Translations under genes and position numbers: made by a program
From: Deltaproteobacteria bacterium
GTDB taxonomy: Bacteria; Myxococcota; UBA796; SXON01
Length of the DNA stretch: 29,209 nucleotides
Assembly (NCBI GenBank): GCA_947483545.1
Contig: CANKNP010000015.1
Span: 1 to 29,209 of the forward strand
Direction of reading: 5' to 3'
Shown: one piece after another, positions 16,506 to 25,091 of the stretch
Numbering within the stretch: the stretch's first letter is position 1
Layout: every line of letters begins with the position of its first letter
Notes under the pieces: generated by a model
What the model saw: only the letters and a program-made list of their open reading frames with translations
Databases searched by the model: none
What the model was told of the DNA's origin: nothing

Positions 16506-19500
16506 TCAGAACATCTCCATCCAAGCGACCGTGGCCGTGTTCATGAAGATCGCGTTCGTGGCGGTGATGGTCTCGACCACGGCCTCGCTCCCGTCCGGGT
16601 TCGGCGTCGCGGTGCCGTAGTACACGGTGCCATTCCCGACCGTAACGCCCGAGGTGTACCCCTCGGTCTCGACCGCGGCGTTGTCGCCACTGTCCGCCAC
16701 GCCGTCATCGTTCGTGTCGATGCCAGGCGAGCAATCGTCGAACCGCAGGCCATAGACCCGCCCAACGCCCGTCTCGCACCGATCCTCGTCCGGCGTATAC
16801 GTCGTGAAGTACACGACCCCCGCGTAGACGAGAGGATCGGACGTGAGGCCCTCGCCGGAGTCCAACGCGTAATACCCATCGGCTCCGTTGCAGGAGATGG
16901 GCTGAGCCGTGCTCGTGCAGCTCGTCGGATCGGGATCGTACATCGCGAAGAAGTACCCGGTCTGCGTGCCGTCCCGGTCGAAAGGCGTGCCGGTACCCCA
17001 GTAGATGCCCAACGAGCCGTCGGACAACCAGGACGAGGTAGCGGCGTAGTACACCTCGGGACGAATCCCGACGCCATTACTACCGTCGGTCCCGTTCATC
17101 GGGTCGTACCACTGACACCACTCCAGATCTTCGACGTTCGACGTGTCAATGAGGGCCTTGTACATCCAAGAGGAGCCCGGCACGGTCGGATCGCCAGGGC
17201 CGGTACCATCCTCGCCGTCTTCGTCCTCTTGGTCGGTCGGCAGGTAGGCGGTCGTCACGGGGAAGTACATCACGTCGCCGTCACCGTCGCCGTCCACGTC
17301 CACAACCGCGAGCGCGGCCGAGATGTAGCTGTTCTCCAGGTTGGAATCGCTGTCGTAGTTCAGCGACGCCTCGCTCTGGCGGCCGGCCTGCACGTCCGGG
17401 TGTTCGCCCTCGATGTTGTCGCCGCCAGCCGGGTAGCCCACCTCTTCGGAGTCCAGGAAGGGCGTGTCGGCCACGTTCCACATGTACAGGTTGGCCTCAG
17501 CCGACTGGTAGTAGGCCGTGCCGCTCGACGTGCTGGTGAACCCAGCCGCGCGGCCGCCGCCCCACATCGCCACCCACTGGTCATGGGCCCGCTCGCCGTC
17601 GTACACGTTGAACACCACGGGGCGGCTGGTCGTGTAGCCCATCGCCGTGTGGTCCGTCGTGTTCGTCTGCTCCCACAGGAACGTGGGGTAGCGCGTGCTG
17701 GTGATGTCGAGCGCCATCGTGACCGGCCCGCCCAGGCCTTGGGACACAACCACGATGCGATGCCACTCCGAGCCGTCCTGAGCCTTGGAGCCGTCCTCGT
17801 CCGCGTCGATCCACACATCCTCGACCACCGGGCTTGCGTCGAACATGAAGGTCCGGCCGTAGAACATCTGGTCGATGAGGTGGTTTGCCCACTCGGTGTC
17901 GTGCTCGCGCTGCAGCAGGTAGCCGGGGATCCAACCCCAGAGCTCCTGGCCCTTCTCGTCGTTCACGGTCTCCGGGTCGTCCTCCAAGCGGAAGGCGTGG
18001 AGCATGCCGTCGTTCGCGGGGACCAAGACGATGGTCGGCGCGTTGGCGGTGTCCGCCTCAAGATCGGCGAGGAACGCCTGGTAGCTCGTGTCCATCGAGT
18101 ACATGCCATCACGCGCGGAGACCACGACCGGCACGGCGTACGGGGAGTCCTGCAACTTCCAGGACCCGTGCTCGAGATCCAGGTAGCGGAACGGCGCGCT
18201 GGGCAGACCACGGCCGAAGTCGATGAAGGCCTGCATGTCGTCATCATCGACATCGCAGTCCAGATCGAGGTCGTAGTCATCTGGGGAGGACTCGCCGGAG
18301 ACGCAACCCGACCAATCGGTCCGGCTGGTGTCCATGAAGTTGTCGAGGACCGAAGAGGTCCCAATCGCGTCGGCGAAGTCGGCGTCGAAGGGCAGGCGAA
18401 GGTCCGCCGCCGAGGCCGTCATGTAGGAGGCGGCGATCGTGTCGTCCCAGAAGTAGATGTCACGATGCCCGATACCATCGTTGTCGTATGGGTTGACGTC
18501 CGCGTGCTCGACGATGCGGCTGACCAACAGGTCCCCGCCGTCCCAGATGGCTCCGCCGTAATCGGACTCGCCCGCGGTGTAGTCCACCTGGCCGTAGTAC
18601 GGGTCGGCGGGGTCGGTGACCAACGAGTAGGCCCGCACGTGACCTTGGGCCAACGGGTTGTCACCGGTCAGCTCGTAGTAGTCGTAGATCATGTAGGCGC
18701 CATCGACCGTGATGACGGGCGTGGAGCGCGTGTACGTACCGGCCTGGATCTCGGAGAAGATGGACAGGACGGCGCCAAGAATGTCGTCGCCGGTCTCGAC
18801 GAGCGAGTAGGTGCCCTCGCCGATGGTGTTGTCCGCGGCGTTGTCGAAGAGCTGGTCGGCGATCCCGCCCTCGTCATACCCGAGCCCGATCGTGTGGACG
18901 ACCGCGCGCTGGGTGTCCGAGAGCGAGGACCAGTCGGTGTTGTAGAGATGGGTGACCACATCGTCGTACAGGCAGTCCTGGTCCGGATCCGCCGGGGTGG
19001 TGGTCCCGTCGCAGGTGATGTCCGGCGAGATGGACGCCGCAGCGGTGCTGAACTCGATCTGGTCGTCCTCGAAGGGCTGGTCCTTGGTCAAGACCACGAT
19101 GTGGGTCTGGACGCAGGAATAGCCGATGGGCGAGTCCTCCCACGCGGCTTCGTCGTCCCCATCCCCCGTCGCGTTCGACAGGTAGGAGAGCGCCACGGAC
19201 TCGATGGTCTCCCCGAGGTTTCGCGTCGAGTCGGCCCCGGGCGAGACCCCGGCCAACGCCGCGGAGATGTCCGCGTACGAGCTGCCCACCGGCGCGATCT
19301 GGGTGAACGAGTCGGTGCTCGCGTCCGTCGCGGTGCCGACCACGCCAAACCGCGCAAAGTCGTAGTGCCGCGAGAGGTTCTCGATCGCGGTGACCGCGTC
19401 GGTCCAGCACGAATTGGTGCTCACGCCATCACACGAGCTCTCCATGTCGGCAGACATGTCGATCACGAAGATGACGATGGGCGGCACCCGGACCTCGTCT

Positions 19501-19619
19501 GAGAGCATCTCATCGGTCCCGTCGTTCGCCTGGGCAGGCGAAGGCGCGCCGAGGGTCGAGAGCCCACAGAGCAGAGCGGTGGAGAACACAGAGCGAAGGA
19601 GGAAAGTAGAGCGACGCAT
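16506..19619 (-). CDS. pilY1: PilY1-type pilus tip adhesin and assembly factor
   Basis: A protein of 1037 residues from ATG 19619, which has GAGGTGAGC upstream and starts a signal peptide ending PAQA|ND. A von Willebrand A domain occupies about 35-350 with a MIDAS-like VIDMSADM. The second half is the PilY1 beta-propeller, with the hallmark VPANDGMLHAF segment and Ca-binding-like Asp loops (DADEDGSKAQDGSE, DVDGDGDGDVMYF). A DLDCDVDDDDMQAF segment may be a further EF-hand-like site. PilY1 sits at the pilus tip, aids priming by the minor pilins and acts in adhesion and surface sensing. It is the last gene of the minor-pilin operon, 7 bases after pilX. Confidence 0.93.
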   Translation of the reverse strand: MRRSTFLLRSVFSTALLCGLSTLGAPSPAQANDGTDEMLSDEVRVPPIVIFVIDMSADMESSCDGVSTNSCWTDAVTAIENLSRHYDFARFGVVGTATDASTDSFTQIAPVGSSYADISAALAGVSPGADSTRNLGETIESVALSYLSNATGDGDDEAAWEDSPIGYSCVQTHIVVLTKDQPFEDDQIEFSTAAASISPDITCDGTTTPADPDQDCLYDDVVTHLYNTDWSSLSDTQRAVVHTIGLGYDEGGIADQLFDNAADNTIGEGTYSLVETGDDILGAVLSIFSEIQAGTYTRSTPVITVDGAYMIYDYYELTGDNPLAQGHVRAYSLVTDPADPYYGQVDYTAGESDYGGAIWDGGDLLVSRIVEHADVNPYDNDGIGHRDIYFWDDTIAASYMTASAADLRLPFDADFADAIGTSSVLDNFMDTSRTDWSGCVSGESSPDDYDLDLDCDVDDDDMQAFIDFGRGLPSAPFRYLDLEHGSWKLQDSPYAVPVVVSARDGMYSMDTSYQAFLADLEADTANAPTIVLVPANDGMLHAFRLEDDPETVNDEKGQELWGWIPGYLLQREHDTEWANHLIDQMFYGRTFMFDASPVVEDVWIDADEDGSKAQDGSEWHRIVVVSQGLGGPVTMALDITSTRYPTFLWEQTNTTDHTAMGYTTSRPVVFNVYDGERAHDQWVAMWGGGRAAGFTSTSSGTAYYQSAEANLYMWNVADTPFLDSEEVGYPAGGDNIEGEHPDVQAGRQSEASLNYDSDSNLENSYISAALAVVDVDGDGDGDVMYFPVTTAYLPTDQEDEDGEDGTGPGDPTVPGSSWMYKALIDTSNVEDLEWCQWYDPMNGTDGSNGVGIRPEVYYAATSSWLSDGSLGIYWGTGTPFDRDGTQTGYFFAMYDPDPTSCTSTAQPISCNGADGYYALDSGEGLTSDPLVYAGVVYFTTYTPDEDRCETGVGRVYGLRFDDCSPGIDTNDDGVADSGDNAAVETEGYTSGVTVGNGTVYYGTATPNPDGSEAVVETITATNAIFMNTATVAWMEMF

Positions 19620-19626
19620 GCTCACC

Positions 19627-20166
19627 TCAACGGATCTTGCAACCGCCAGGAACCACCTTGCGCAAGGTGGCCATGACGGTGGCACGGGTAGGGTTCATAT
19701 CATCCCAGTTCTCGTCCATGTACTCGGCTTGCGAGGTCATGTTCCAGAAGTCGGAGCGGAAAGCGGTGTTGCCCTGCTCGGTGCTGTAGCCCGGGGGCGG
19801 GTTTGAGCACTTCAGGTAGTCGGCATCCACCCAGTAGTTGCCCTGGGTGACGGGGAAGTTGATGCCCTCGAACATCGGGTCGGCGTCTTCCTTGGTCACG
19901 AAGGTCTGCGCCGTAGCGGAGTCCCAGCCCTCGTTGAGCGGGTCTTCGAACATCAAGGTGAAGCGGGAGTGGCCGGTACCGGCGTCTGCCGAGTCGCTGA
20001 TGGTCATGTGCCGCATGTTGTGGACGGCGATGCGCTGATCGACCCCAGCGATGGACAACGAGGTCGCGCCGATGACCGCGAGCACAGCCATGAGGATCAT
20101 CGCAATCAGCATGGCGTAGCCCCCGCGGGCGCGACGACGGGAGAGCGTGGGGCGGCTGTTGTTCAT
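19627..20166 (-). CDS. pilX: PilX-like minor pilin
   Basis: A protein of 179 residues from ATG 20166, preceded by GGAG with 6-base spacing; GTG 20181 and ATG 20178, overlapping the pilW stop, are alternatives. The basic leader SRRRARGG is followed by a hydrophobic helix YAMLIAMILMAVLAVIGATSL, a prepilin-peptidase site after Gly16. The mature residue 5 is Ile rather than Glu. A PilX-type N-terminal stretch (SLSIAGVDQRIAVHNMRHM) follows. The globular part is Asp/Trp-rich and contains two Cys. Position between pilW and pilY1 supports the name. Confidence 0.85.
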   Translation of the reverse strand: MNNSRPTLSRRRARGGYAMLIAMILMAVLAVIGATSLSIAGVDQRIAVHNMRHMTISDSADAGTGHSRFTLMFEDPLNEGWDSATAQTFVTKEDADPMFEGINFPVTQGNYWVDADYLKCSNPPPGYSTEQGNTAFRSDFWNMTSQAEYMDENWDDMNPTRATVMATLRKVVPGGCKIR

Positions 20167-20177
20167 GCGCGGCTCCA

Positions 20178-21272
20178 TCACAGGCTGCCCTGGATGCGGA
20201 TGTTCCGAACGGCGATGCGGGTGGTCATCAACTGACGATAGTAATGGTCTTCGTCCGTGCTCGGGGTGTTGTTTTCGATCGCGATCGGGATTCCTCGAAA
20301 AACGCGCGCCAGGTCTGGGCGGGACGAGCGGACGACGAGCGAGAGCCGCACCATGTACAGGTCCTCGATCGGATGAGTGCTGTCCAGCTCGTTGTGCCAG
20401 TCGAACCCGCCGTCCTGACAGTCCGTGGTCGATCCCGTGGGTCGAACACAGTAGGCGACCTGGAAATCCTCGACGTTGTCGACAACCGGAATGTCGTCAT
20501 CATCCGGCGACTCGAAGTCCAGGTCCATCATGAGCACAGGGTGCTCGGCGCTGCCCGCCCCGACGTTGTCGCCATCGTCGGCGTCGATGTAGAAGGTCGC
20601 GACCTCGGCCCGGGAGCAGGTCATGATCATCGGCAGGTTGCTCGTTCCCGCGCACTTGTTCGCGAAGTCCGCGTAGCTGGTCCCATCCGCAATGGTGACA
20701 ACCCCCCCGGACGCATCGGGCGCAGACGTCAGGCTCCAGAGGTAGCTCGTGTACTCGCCGATCCCCGCGTAGTCCACGCACAGGATCATCTCGCCGTTCT
20801 GCAGTTGCGCGAGCTTGGCCGCGTGGTCGTTGACCTCAGGCACGACGTTCAATGAGGTCGAACCGCAGGCCGGGGGCGAGGTCTCAAACGTGTTGAACAC
20901 AAGGGCCGGATCCATCGACACGACCGTGATCGCGTCCGACCCGCCGGGCCCCGTACCATCGTAGGAGATCACCGCGGACAAAGCGGCATCCTGATCGCCA
21001 CCATCACCGAAGGGGCCCCGGGTCACCGTCCCCGTGCCGTAGCCGGCCATGCGGGTCGACCGGCTCAGGATGTCCATGCCCAGACGGATGTTCTGGTGCA
21101 TCTCCATCTGCTGATCCTGGTACATGAACTGCCGCATCTGCCCGGTGAACAGCGAGTACAGCCCCGCGATGACGAACGCGCCGATGGCGCAAGCGATCAT
21201 CAGCTCGACAAGGGTAAAGCCGCGCGTCGCCGACAGGCGGGAGAGCGGACGAGGGAGGGAGCGGGTGCGCAT
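20178..21272 (-). CDS. pilW: PilW-like minor pilin
   Basis: A protein of 364 residues starting at ATG 21272, whose codon overlaps the pilV stop (TGATG). It has a class III signal: RG|FTLVELMIACAIGAFVIAGLY, cleaved after Gly18, with the conserved Glu5 of the mature protein. The long periplasmic domain has several Cys (SPPACGS, CVDYAG, CAGTS, MTCSR, YCVRP) and the C-terminal region seen in PilW (LYMVRLSLVVRSSRPD). PilW is a component of the pilus-priming complex with FimT, PilV, PilX and PilY1. Confidence 0.9.
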   Translation of the reverse strand: MRTRSLPRPLSRLSATRGFTLVELMIACAIGAFVIAGLYSLFTGQMRQFMYQDQQMEMHQNIRLGMDILSRSTRMAGYGTGTVTRGPFGDGGDQDAALSAVISYDGTGPGGSDAITVVSMDPALVFNTFETSPPACGSTSLNVVPEVNDHAAKLAQLQNGEMILCVDYAGIGEYTSYLWSLTSAPDASGGVVTIADGTSYADFANKCAGTSNLPMIMTCSRAEVATFYIDADDGDNVGAGSAEHPVLMMDLDFESPDDDDIPVVDNVEDFQVAYCVRPTGSTTDCQDGGFDWHNELDSTHPIEDLYMVRLSLVVRSSRPDLARVFRGIPIAIENNTPSTDEDHYYRQLMTTRIAVRNIRIQGSL

Positions 21273-21787
21273 CAAGAGTCCCGGAACCGGTAACTGGAGA
21301 TCGTAGCGGCGTGGTAGGTGCTGAACTGCGAGTCCGGGTAGATGCAGCGAACGCGGAGGCGCAGCCAGTCATCCCCCGAAGCGCTGGCGCCGCCCATGCC
21401 CTCGACGTCCCAGCTCACCTGGTAGATCAGCGGGCCGTGCGCCACGTCCGTGTCATTCGCGGCGTTGACAGGGGTGTCGTCCGGCGTGTGCTCCAGCGAG
21501 TCCCAGGTCTCCATCGAGGCTGGGTCGGTGCCGCCCATGTCCTGCAGGTCCGAGGGGGATGTGGACAGGTTCCAGTCTTCGGCCAGGAGCTGCTCCAGCT
21601 TGGACTGCGCCAGGTAGGAGCAGTCGGTCATGCGCCGGGCGTTCATGTTCGAGCGCACTGCTTGGCTGTGAAAGCCGAACATCACGACGAGCGAGAGCCC
21701 GACGATCGCGGAGGCGATCATCACCTCGATCAGCGTGAAGCCGGCGTTTCTGCTCCGCGCACGGAGATAAGTCTGACGTACGTTCAT
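21272..21787 (-). CDS. pilV: PilV-like minor pilin
   Basis: A protein of 171 residues from ATG 21787, overlapping the fimT stop as ATGA. It has the prepilin site NAG|FTLIEVMIASAIVGLSLVVMFGF (cut after Gly16, Glu5 present). The next stretch, HSQAVRSNMNARRMTDCSYLAQSKLEQL, is typical of PilV modification/minor pilins. The remainder is a small beta domain ending in RLRVRCIYPDS. It is the second gene of the minor-pilin operon. Confidence 0.9.
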   Translation of the reverse strand: MNVRQTYLRARSRNAGFTLIEVMIASAIVGLSLVVMFGFHSQAVRSNMNARRMTDCSYLAQSKLEQLLAEDWNLSTSPSDLQDMGGTDPASMETWDSLEHTPDDTPVNAANDTDVAHGPLIYQVSWDVEGMGGASASGDDWLRLRVRCIYPDSQFSTYHAATISSYRFRDS

Positions 21788-22503
21788 GGCGTGGTCGTGC
21801 CTCCCGCTCCGACGCTGCCGCCCGCATGCGCCGTGTTCTCTGAAGTTTCCATGTGGGCCAGCCCACCGCGAGCGACCCGAAGGTACACGCTCGGGTAGCC
21901 AGTCTCTGTCTCGCCCGCGCGCTTGTTGACGAATTTCACCGAGATGTAGCCGCCAACAAAATCACCCGCGGGGTTGGTCACAAACCCGCGCGGCGAAAAC
22001 ACGATCGCGTCCTGATTGCCGAGCCCCGGGCCGGAGAGCGGCTCCCAAGGCGCGAGGCTGATGCCAGGACGCTCCTCGGAGCCACCCTCGTCCAGGCTGC
22101 GCTCCCCCTGGCTGGTGTTCGCCACGCCGTCTTCATCCAGCGGGAGCGTGTCCCACTCCGTGCTGCCGCGCGACTTGTCGCCCATCTGCAGGATCCAGAA
22201 GCCGACCTGCGCTTCTTCCGGGTTCATGTCCGCATCGGACTCGGCCAGCACGATGCGCGCCTCGCGGTTCATCGCGATCGCGAGCCCACGCAGGGTCTGC
22301 ACGTCGGACTGGAACAGGCGGGCGGCGCTCATGAGACGGAACTGCCCGATTTGATCGCGGCCACTGGACAGCCCCATCGCGATGATGGCGAGCAGGATCC
22401 CAACGACGATGGCGAGCTCGGCGAGGGTGTGTCCCCCGCGCGCACCCCGGGCCCTGCGGAGCGGGCGCTGGGAGGGGTGAAGGGGGCCATGCCCGGGTGT
22501 CAT
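21784..22503 (-). CDS. FimT/GspH-like minor pseudopilin
   Basis: A protein of 239 residues from ATG 22503, the last possible start before the prepilin helix. The leader is basic and ends RGARGG. Cleavage gives HTLAELAIVVGILLAIIAMGL, with the conserved Glu5 but His instead of the usual Phe/Met at position 1. The following helix (QFRLMSAARLFQSDVQTLRGLAIAMNREARIVL) is the characteristic GspH/FimT segment where residue contacts precede the beta sheet. No ribosome-binding site is seen, and a TATGAT box stands 6 bases before the ATG. It heads the minor-pilin operon fimT-pilV-pilW-pilX-pilY1. Confidence 0.85.
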   Translation of the reverse strand: MTPGHGPLHPSQRPLRRARGARGGHTLAELAIVVGILLAIIAMGLSSGRDQIGQFRLMSAARLFQSDVQTLRGLAIAMNREARIVLAESDADMNPEEAQVGFWILQMGDKSRGSTEWDTLPLDEDGVANTSQGERSLDEGGSEERPGISLAPWEPLSGPGLGNQDAIVFSPRGFVTNPAGDFVGGYISVKFVNKRAGETETGYPSVYLRVARGGLAHMETSENTAHAGGSVGAGGTTTP

Positions 22504-22509
22504 GCAAGA

Positions 22510-22515
22510 ATCATA
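22510..22515 (-). promoter_or_regulatory. -10-like box immediately before the fimT-type start
   Basis: TATGAT (5 of 6 to the -10 consensus) lies exactly 6 bases before the ATG at 22503, so transcription would start at or next to the A of ATG. There is no Shine-Dalgarno sequence and no recognisable -35 hexamer. This geometry suggests a leaderless mRNA. Confidence 0.4.
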
Positions 22516-22612
22516 CCCCATCGTCGGCTGTGCAGGGCCGGAGGACACCTCATGGAACTCCCTTGCAGGGGGCTGTTTCCCGCACGGCCCGATGGACCCA
22601 GACACCGATGAT

Positions 22613-22645
22613 GGGCAACTATTTCCCATCTGGGAACTATTTCCC
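22613..22645. repeat. Two tandem copies of a TTTCCC-type box upstream of the minor-pilin operon
   Basis: GGGCAACTATTTCCC (22613-22627) and GGGAACTATTTCCC (22632-22645) share the exact 11-mer AACTATTTCCC, in direct orientation 18 bases apart. Each is also a loose inverted repeat (GGGAA...TTCCC). A further TTTCCC is at 22576-22581. The pair covers the stop codon of the TPR gene and lies about 110-145 bases before the fimT start, a suitable place for an activator or repressor site. Confidence 0.5.
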
Positions 22646-23515
22646 CGCCCCGGCGGGAAGGTGGACCACGCGCTGGCCTGGGCAGGTGTCATCCACATGG
22701 CCGCGGCGGTCCAGCACGGTGCGACGCACCCCTTGGATCGCGGGCAGCGCGAGCCCGAGGGCCTGGGCGGCGTCCAGATCCTTGTCCGCCTGCTCCAGCC
22801 AGGCATAGACCGGTGGCGCGGTCTCCACGCACTTCGCCCCGTCCACCCGCCCGCCGCTCACCGCCAACAACGTCCGCGCCCGCGTCAGCAGCGCGAGCGC
22901 CTGGACACGCCCGCCCCCCTCCTCCGACGTCCGAACCGCCTCGTCCGCCGCCGCCCGCGCCTCCTCGTCGCGGCTCAACAGGAGCAGCGCTTCCGCCCGA
23001 CCCTGGTGGAATTCCGCGCGCGTCGGATCGGTCTGCACCAGCGTGTCGTAGCGCTTCAACGCAGCCTCGCCATCCCGGCTCGTGAGGTCGAGCAGCGCGA
23101 GGCTGTTCTCGATGGTCACGCTGTTGTCGTCGCCCGCCGCAGCCGTGGCCGCCAGCGCCTTCTCAAACGCAGCGCGGGCCTCCTTGGCGTTCCCCTCCGC
23201 CATCCACACGCTGCCCAGCCCCTTGTGCCCGAGCGGGCTCTCGGGGTGCACCCGCAGCAGCAGGCTGAACGCCTCGCGGGCCTGGTCCTCCTTCCCGGCC
23301 ATGTGCCACGCCCATCCGATCCCGTACATCGCGTGTTCGTTGTCCGGGTCCCGCGACAGCGCGCGTCGGAACGCCGCTTCGGCGAGGTCCGGTCGCCCCT
23401 CGGCCACCGCATCCTGCCCGGCCTTCAGATCGCTCGCGACGGGATCCCCGAAAAAGTACGCCAGCCCCGCGATCGCCAGCGCGATGGCCACGACGCCCGG
23501 TCCCCAGCGCGTCAC
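22637..23515 (-). CDS. Membrane-anchored TPR protein coupled to the sigma-54 regulator
   Basis: A protein of 292 residues from GTG 23515, overlapping the regulator stop as GTGA. Residues 4-22 form a hydrophobic signal anchor. About five helix pairs of TPR type follow, among them AFRRALSRDPDNEHAMYGIGWAWHMAGK and GLGSVWMAEGNAKEARAAFEKAL; the C-terminal 60 residues are less regular and contain two Cys. It probably sits on the periplasmic face as a scaffold. Its location between the regulator and the minor-pilin genes suggests a role in pilus assembly, like TPR pilotin proteins, but it lacks a lipobox and is not recognisable as PilF/Tgl. Confidence 0.8.
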   Translation of the reverse strand: MTRWGPGVVAIALAIAGLAYFFGDPVASDLKAGQDAVAEGRPDLAEAAFRRALSRDPDNEHAMYGIGWAWHMAGKEDQAREAFSLLLRVHPESPLGHKGLGSVWMAEGNAKEARAAFEKALAATAAAGDDNSVTIENSLALLDLTSRDGEAALKRYDTLVQTDPTRAEFHQGRAEALLLLSRDEEARAAADEAVRTSEEGGGRVQALALLTRARTLLAVSGGRVDGAKCVETAPPVYAWLEQADKDLDAAQALGLALPAIQGVRRTVLDRRGHVDDTCPGQRVVHLPAGAGK

Positions 23516-24867
23516 GTCTCGAACCCCAGCTCACGCACCTTGTACAGGAGCGCCTTGTAGGAGATCTCCAGCACGCGCGCCGCGGCCGCCTTGTTCCCGT
23601 TGCTCTCCTTCAGCGCCTGCTCGATCAACCGCCGCTCCAGCGCAGCCGTCTGCCTGGGGATGGACAGATCCCCGGAGACCGGCGCAGTCGTCACCGCTCG
23701 AGCGACGTTGGACGGCAAATCGTCGCACGTCAGCACCTTGCCGTCGCAGACCACCATCGCGCGCTCCAGGGCGTTCTCCAGCTGACGCACGTTTCCTGGC
23801 CAGCTGTGATGGAGCAGGACGCGCCGGGCGGCCTCCTCGAGCCCGGGGCGGGGCAACCGCAAGCGGCCAGCGAGCTGATCGAGCAGGTGGTCGAGCAACG
23901 GCGGGATGTCCTCCGGACGCTCTCTCAAGGGCGGCAGGTGGAGGTGCACGACCGCGAGCCGGTAGTAGAGATCCTCGCGGAACGCCGGGGGCGTCAACGA
24001 CTGGGCGGAAGCCGCCAGTACGCGCACATCGACCTTCTCATCCGCCCGGGCACCGAGCCGGCGGATGCTCCCTTCTTGCAGCGCCCGGAGCAGTTTTCCC
24101 TGCAGCGCCAGCGGCAAATCCCCGATCTCGTCCAGGAACAGCGTGCCGCCATCGGCCTGCTCGAACAGCCCCTGATGCGTGCGGTCCGCGCCGGTGAACG
24201 CCCCGCGAACGTACCCGAACAGCTCGCTCTCCAGCAGGTTGTCGGGGATCGCCGCGCAGTTCACCGCGACCCAAGGCTTCGCCACGCGGGTCGAGAGCCG
24301 ATGAATCGCGCGGGCCAGCACCTCTTTGCCGGTCCCGCTCTCCCCCGTGATCAGCACCGTCGTGTCATGCGGCGCGACACGGCTCGCGATCCGGAGCACC
24401 TCGCGCATCGCAGGGGCGTGGGAGATGAAGCCCTCAATGGGCACGCCCGCTCGGTCGGCGAGGCGCACGTTCTCGACCGCCAACGCCCCACGTTCGGCCA
24501 GCAGGCGCTCCCGCTCCTCCAGCTTTCGCAACGTGAGGACGATCTCATCCTGCTTGAATGGCTTCGAGACGTAGTCGTACGCCCCTCGTCGCATCGCCTC
24601 GAGCGCGGTGTCCACGCTGCCGTAGGCGCTCATCATCACGACAGGCGGCGCTCCCGCCGGCAGCGCATCGAGGAACTGCAGGCCATCCATGTCGGGCATT
24701 CGGATGTCGCACAGCACCACGTCCACTCCCCCGAGCCTGCCCAGCGCCTCGCGGCCGTTTCGCGCACTCGAAACCTCGTACCCGACCCGGCCGAGCATCA
24801 AGCCGAGGACGTGACGCAGGCTCTCCTCGTCATCGACGACCAGCACGCGCAGGGTGGGTTTGGGCAC
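23512..24867 (-). CDS. NtrC-family sigma-54 response regulator, PilR-like
   Basis: A protein of 451 residues from GTG 24867. Residues 5-118 are a receiver domain with VDD (12-13), phosphoacceptor Asp54 in VLCDIRMPD, Ser80 and Lys102. The AAA+ domain has Walker A GESGTGKE (175-182), the sigma-54-contacting loop GAFTGA (222-227) and Walker B LFLDEIGD (243-250). The C-terminus (about 410-450) is a Fis-type helix-turn-helix. All key residues are intact, so it should be an active enhancer-binding protein. No histidine kinase is adjacent. Position next to the minor-pilin operon suggests a PilR-type role. No ribosome-binding site is visible; TACGAT stands 6 bases before GTG. Confidence 0.9.
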   Translation of the reverse strand: MPKPTLRVLVVDDEESLRHVLGLMLGRVGYEVSSARNGREALGRLGGVDVVLCDIRMPDMDGLQFLDALPAGAPPVVMMSAYGSVDTALEAMRRGAYDYVSKPFKQDEIVLTLRKLEERERLLAERGALAVENVRLADRAGVPIEGFISHAPAMREVLRIASRVAPHDTTVLITGESGTGKEVLARAIHRLSTRVAKPWVAVNCAAIPDNLLESELFGYVRGAFTGADRTHQGLFEQADGGTLFLDEIGDLPLALQGKLLRALQEGSIRRLGARADEKVDVRVLAASAQSLTPPAFREDLYYRLAVVHLHLPPLRERPEDIPPLLDHLLDQLAGRLRLPRPGLEEAARRVLLHHSWPGNVRQLENALERAMVVCDGKVLTCDDLPSNVARAVTTAPVSGDLSIPRQTAALERRLIEQALKESNGNKAAAARVLEISYKALLYKVRELGFET

Positions 24868-24873
24868 GGCGGG

Positions 24874-24879
24874 ATCGTA
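24874..24879 (-). promoter_or_regulatory. -10-like box immediately before the response-regulator start
   Basis: TACGAT lies exactly 6 bases before the GTG at 24867, the same geometry as at fimT, and there is no Shine-Dalgarno sequence. No -35 hexamer is evident in the G/C-rich upstream DNA. The rest of the gap to 25091 holds no other feature that I can support. Confidence 0.3.
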
Positions 24880-25091
24880 TCTCCGCCATGGGGAGCGGGG
24901 GGAGTTGGGGCGGCTCGGCTCAATGCCACGGGCCGCTTGAGCGAGGAGCGAGGAGCGGCACGCGAGCTGGCGAGCGTGCTTCGCGAGGACCGCCAGCGGA
25001 TGCACACGGTGCTGGGGCCCCCGGCGCAGGTACTCCGGCGTCGGGGCGGGGGACGCCGCTGGGCATCGGGGGCGTCTGTTAGGCGACGCCT

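Noticed and set aside
17229..19502. Long plus-strand frame of 757 codons opposite pilY1
   Set aside because: It lies entirely antisense to a well-supported PilY1 and has the Val/Asp/Arg/His-rich composition of a complementary-strand artefact in high-GC DNA.
22501..22518. Possible sigma-54 promoter GGGTATGATTCTTGCA with GG and GC exactly 10 bases apart before fimT
   Set aside because: The -12 element overlaps the only usable start codon, so a transcript from it would begin inside the gene with no other start before the prepilin helix. The spacing match is probably chance unless the start is wrong.
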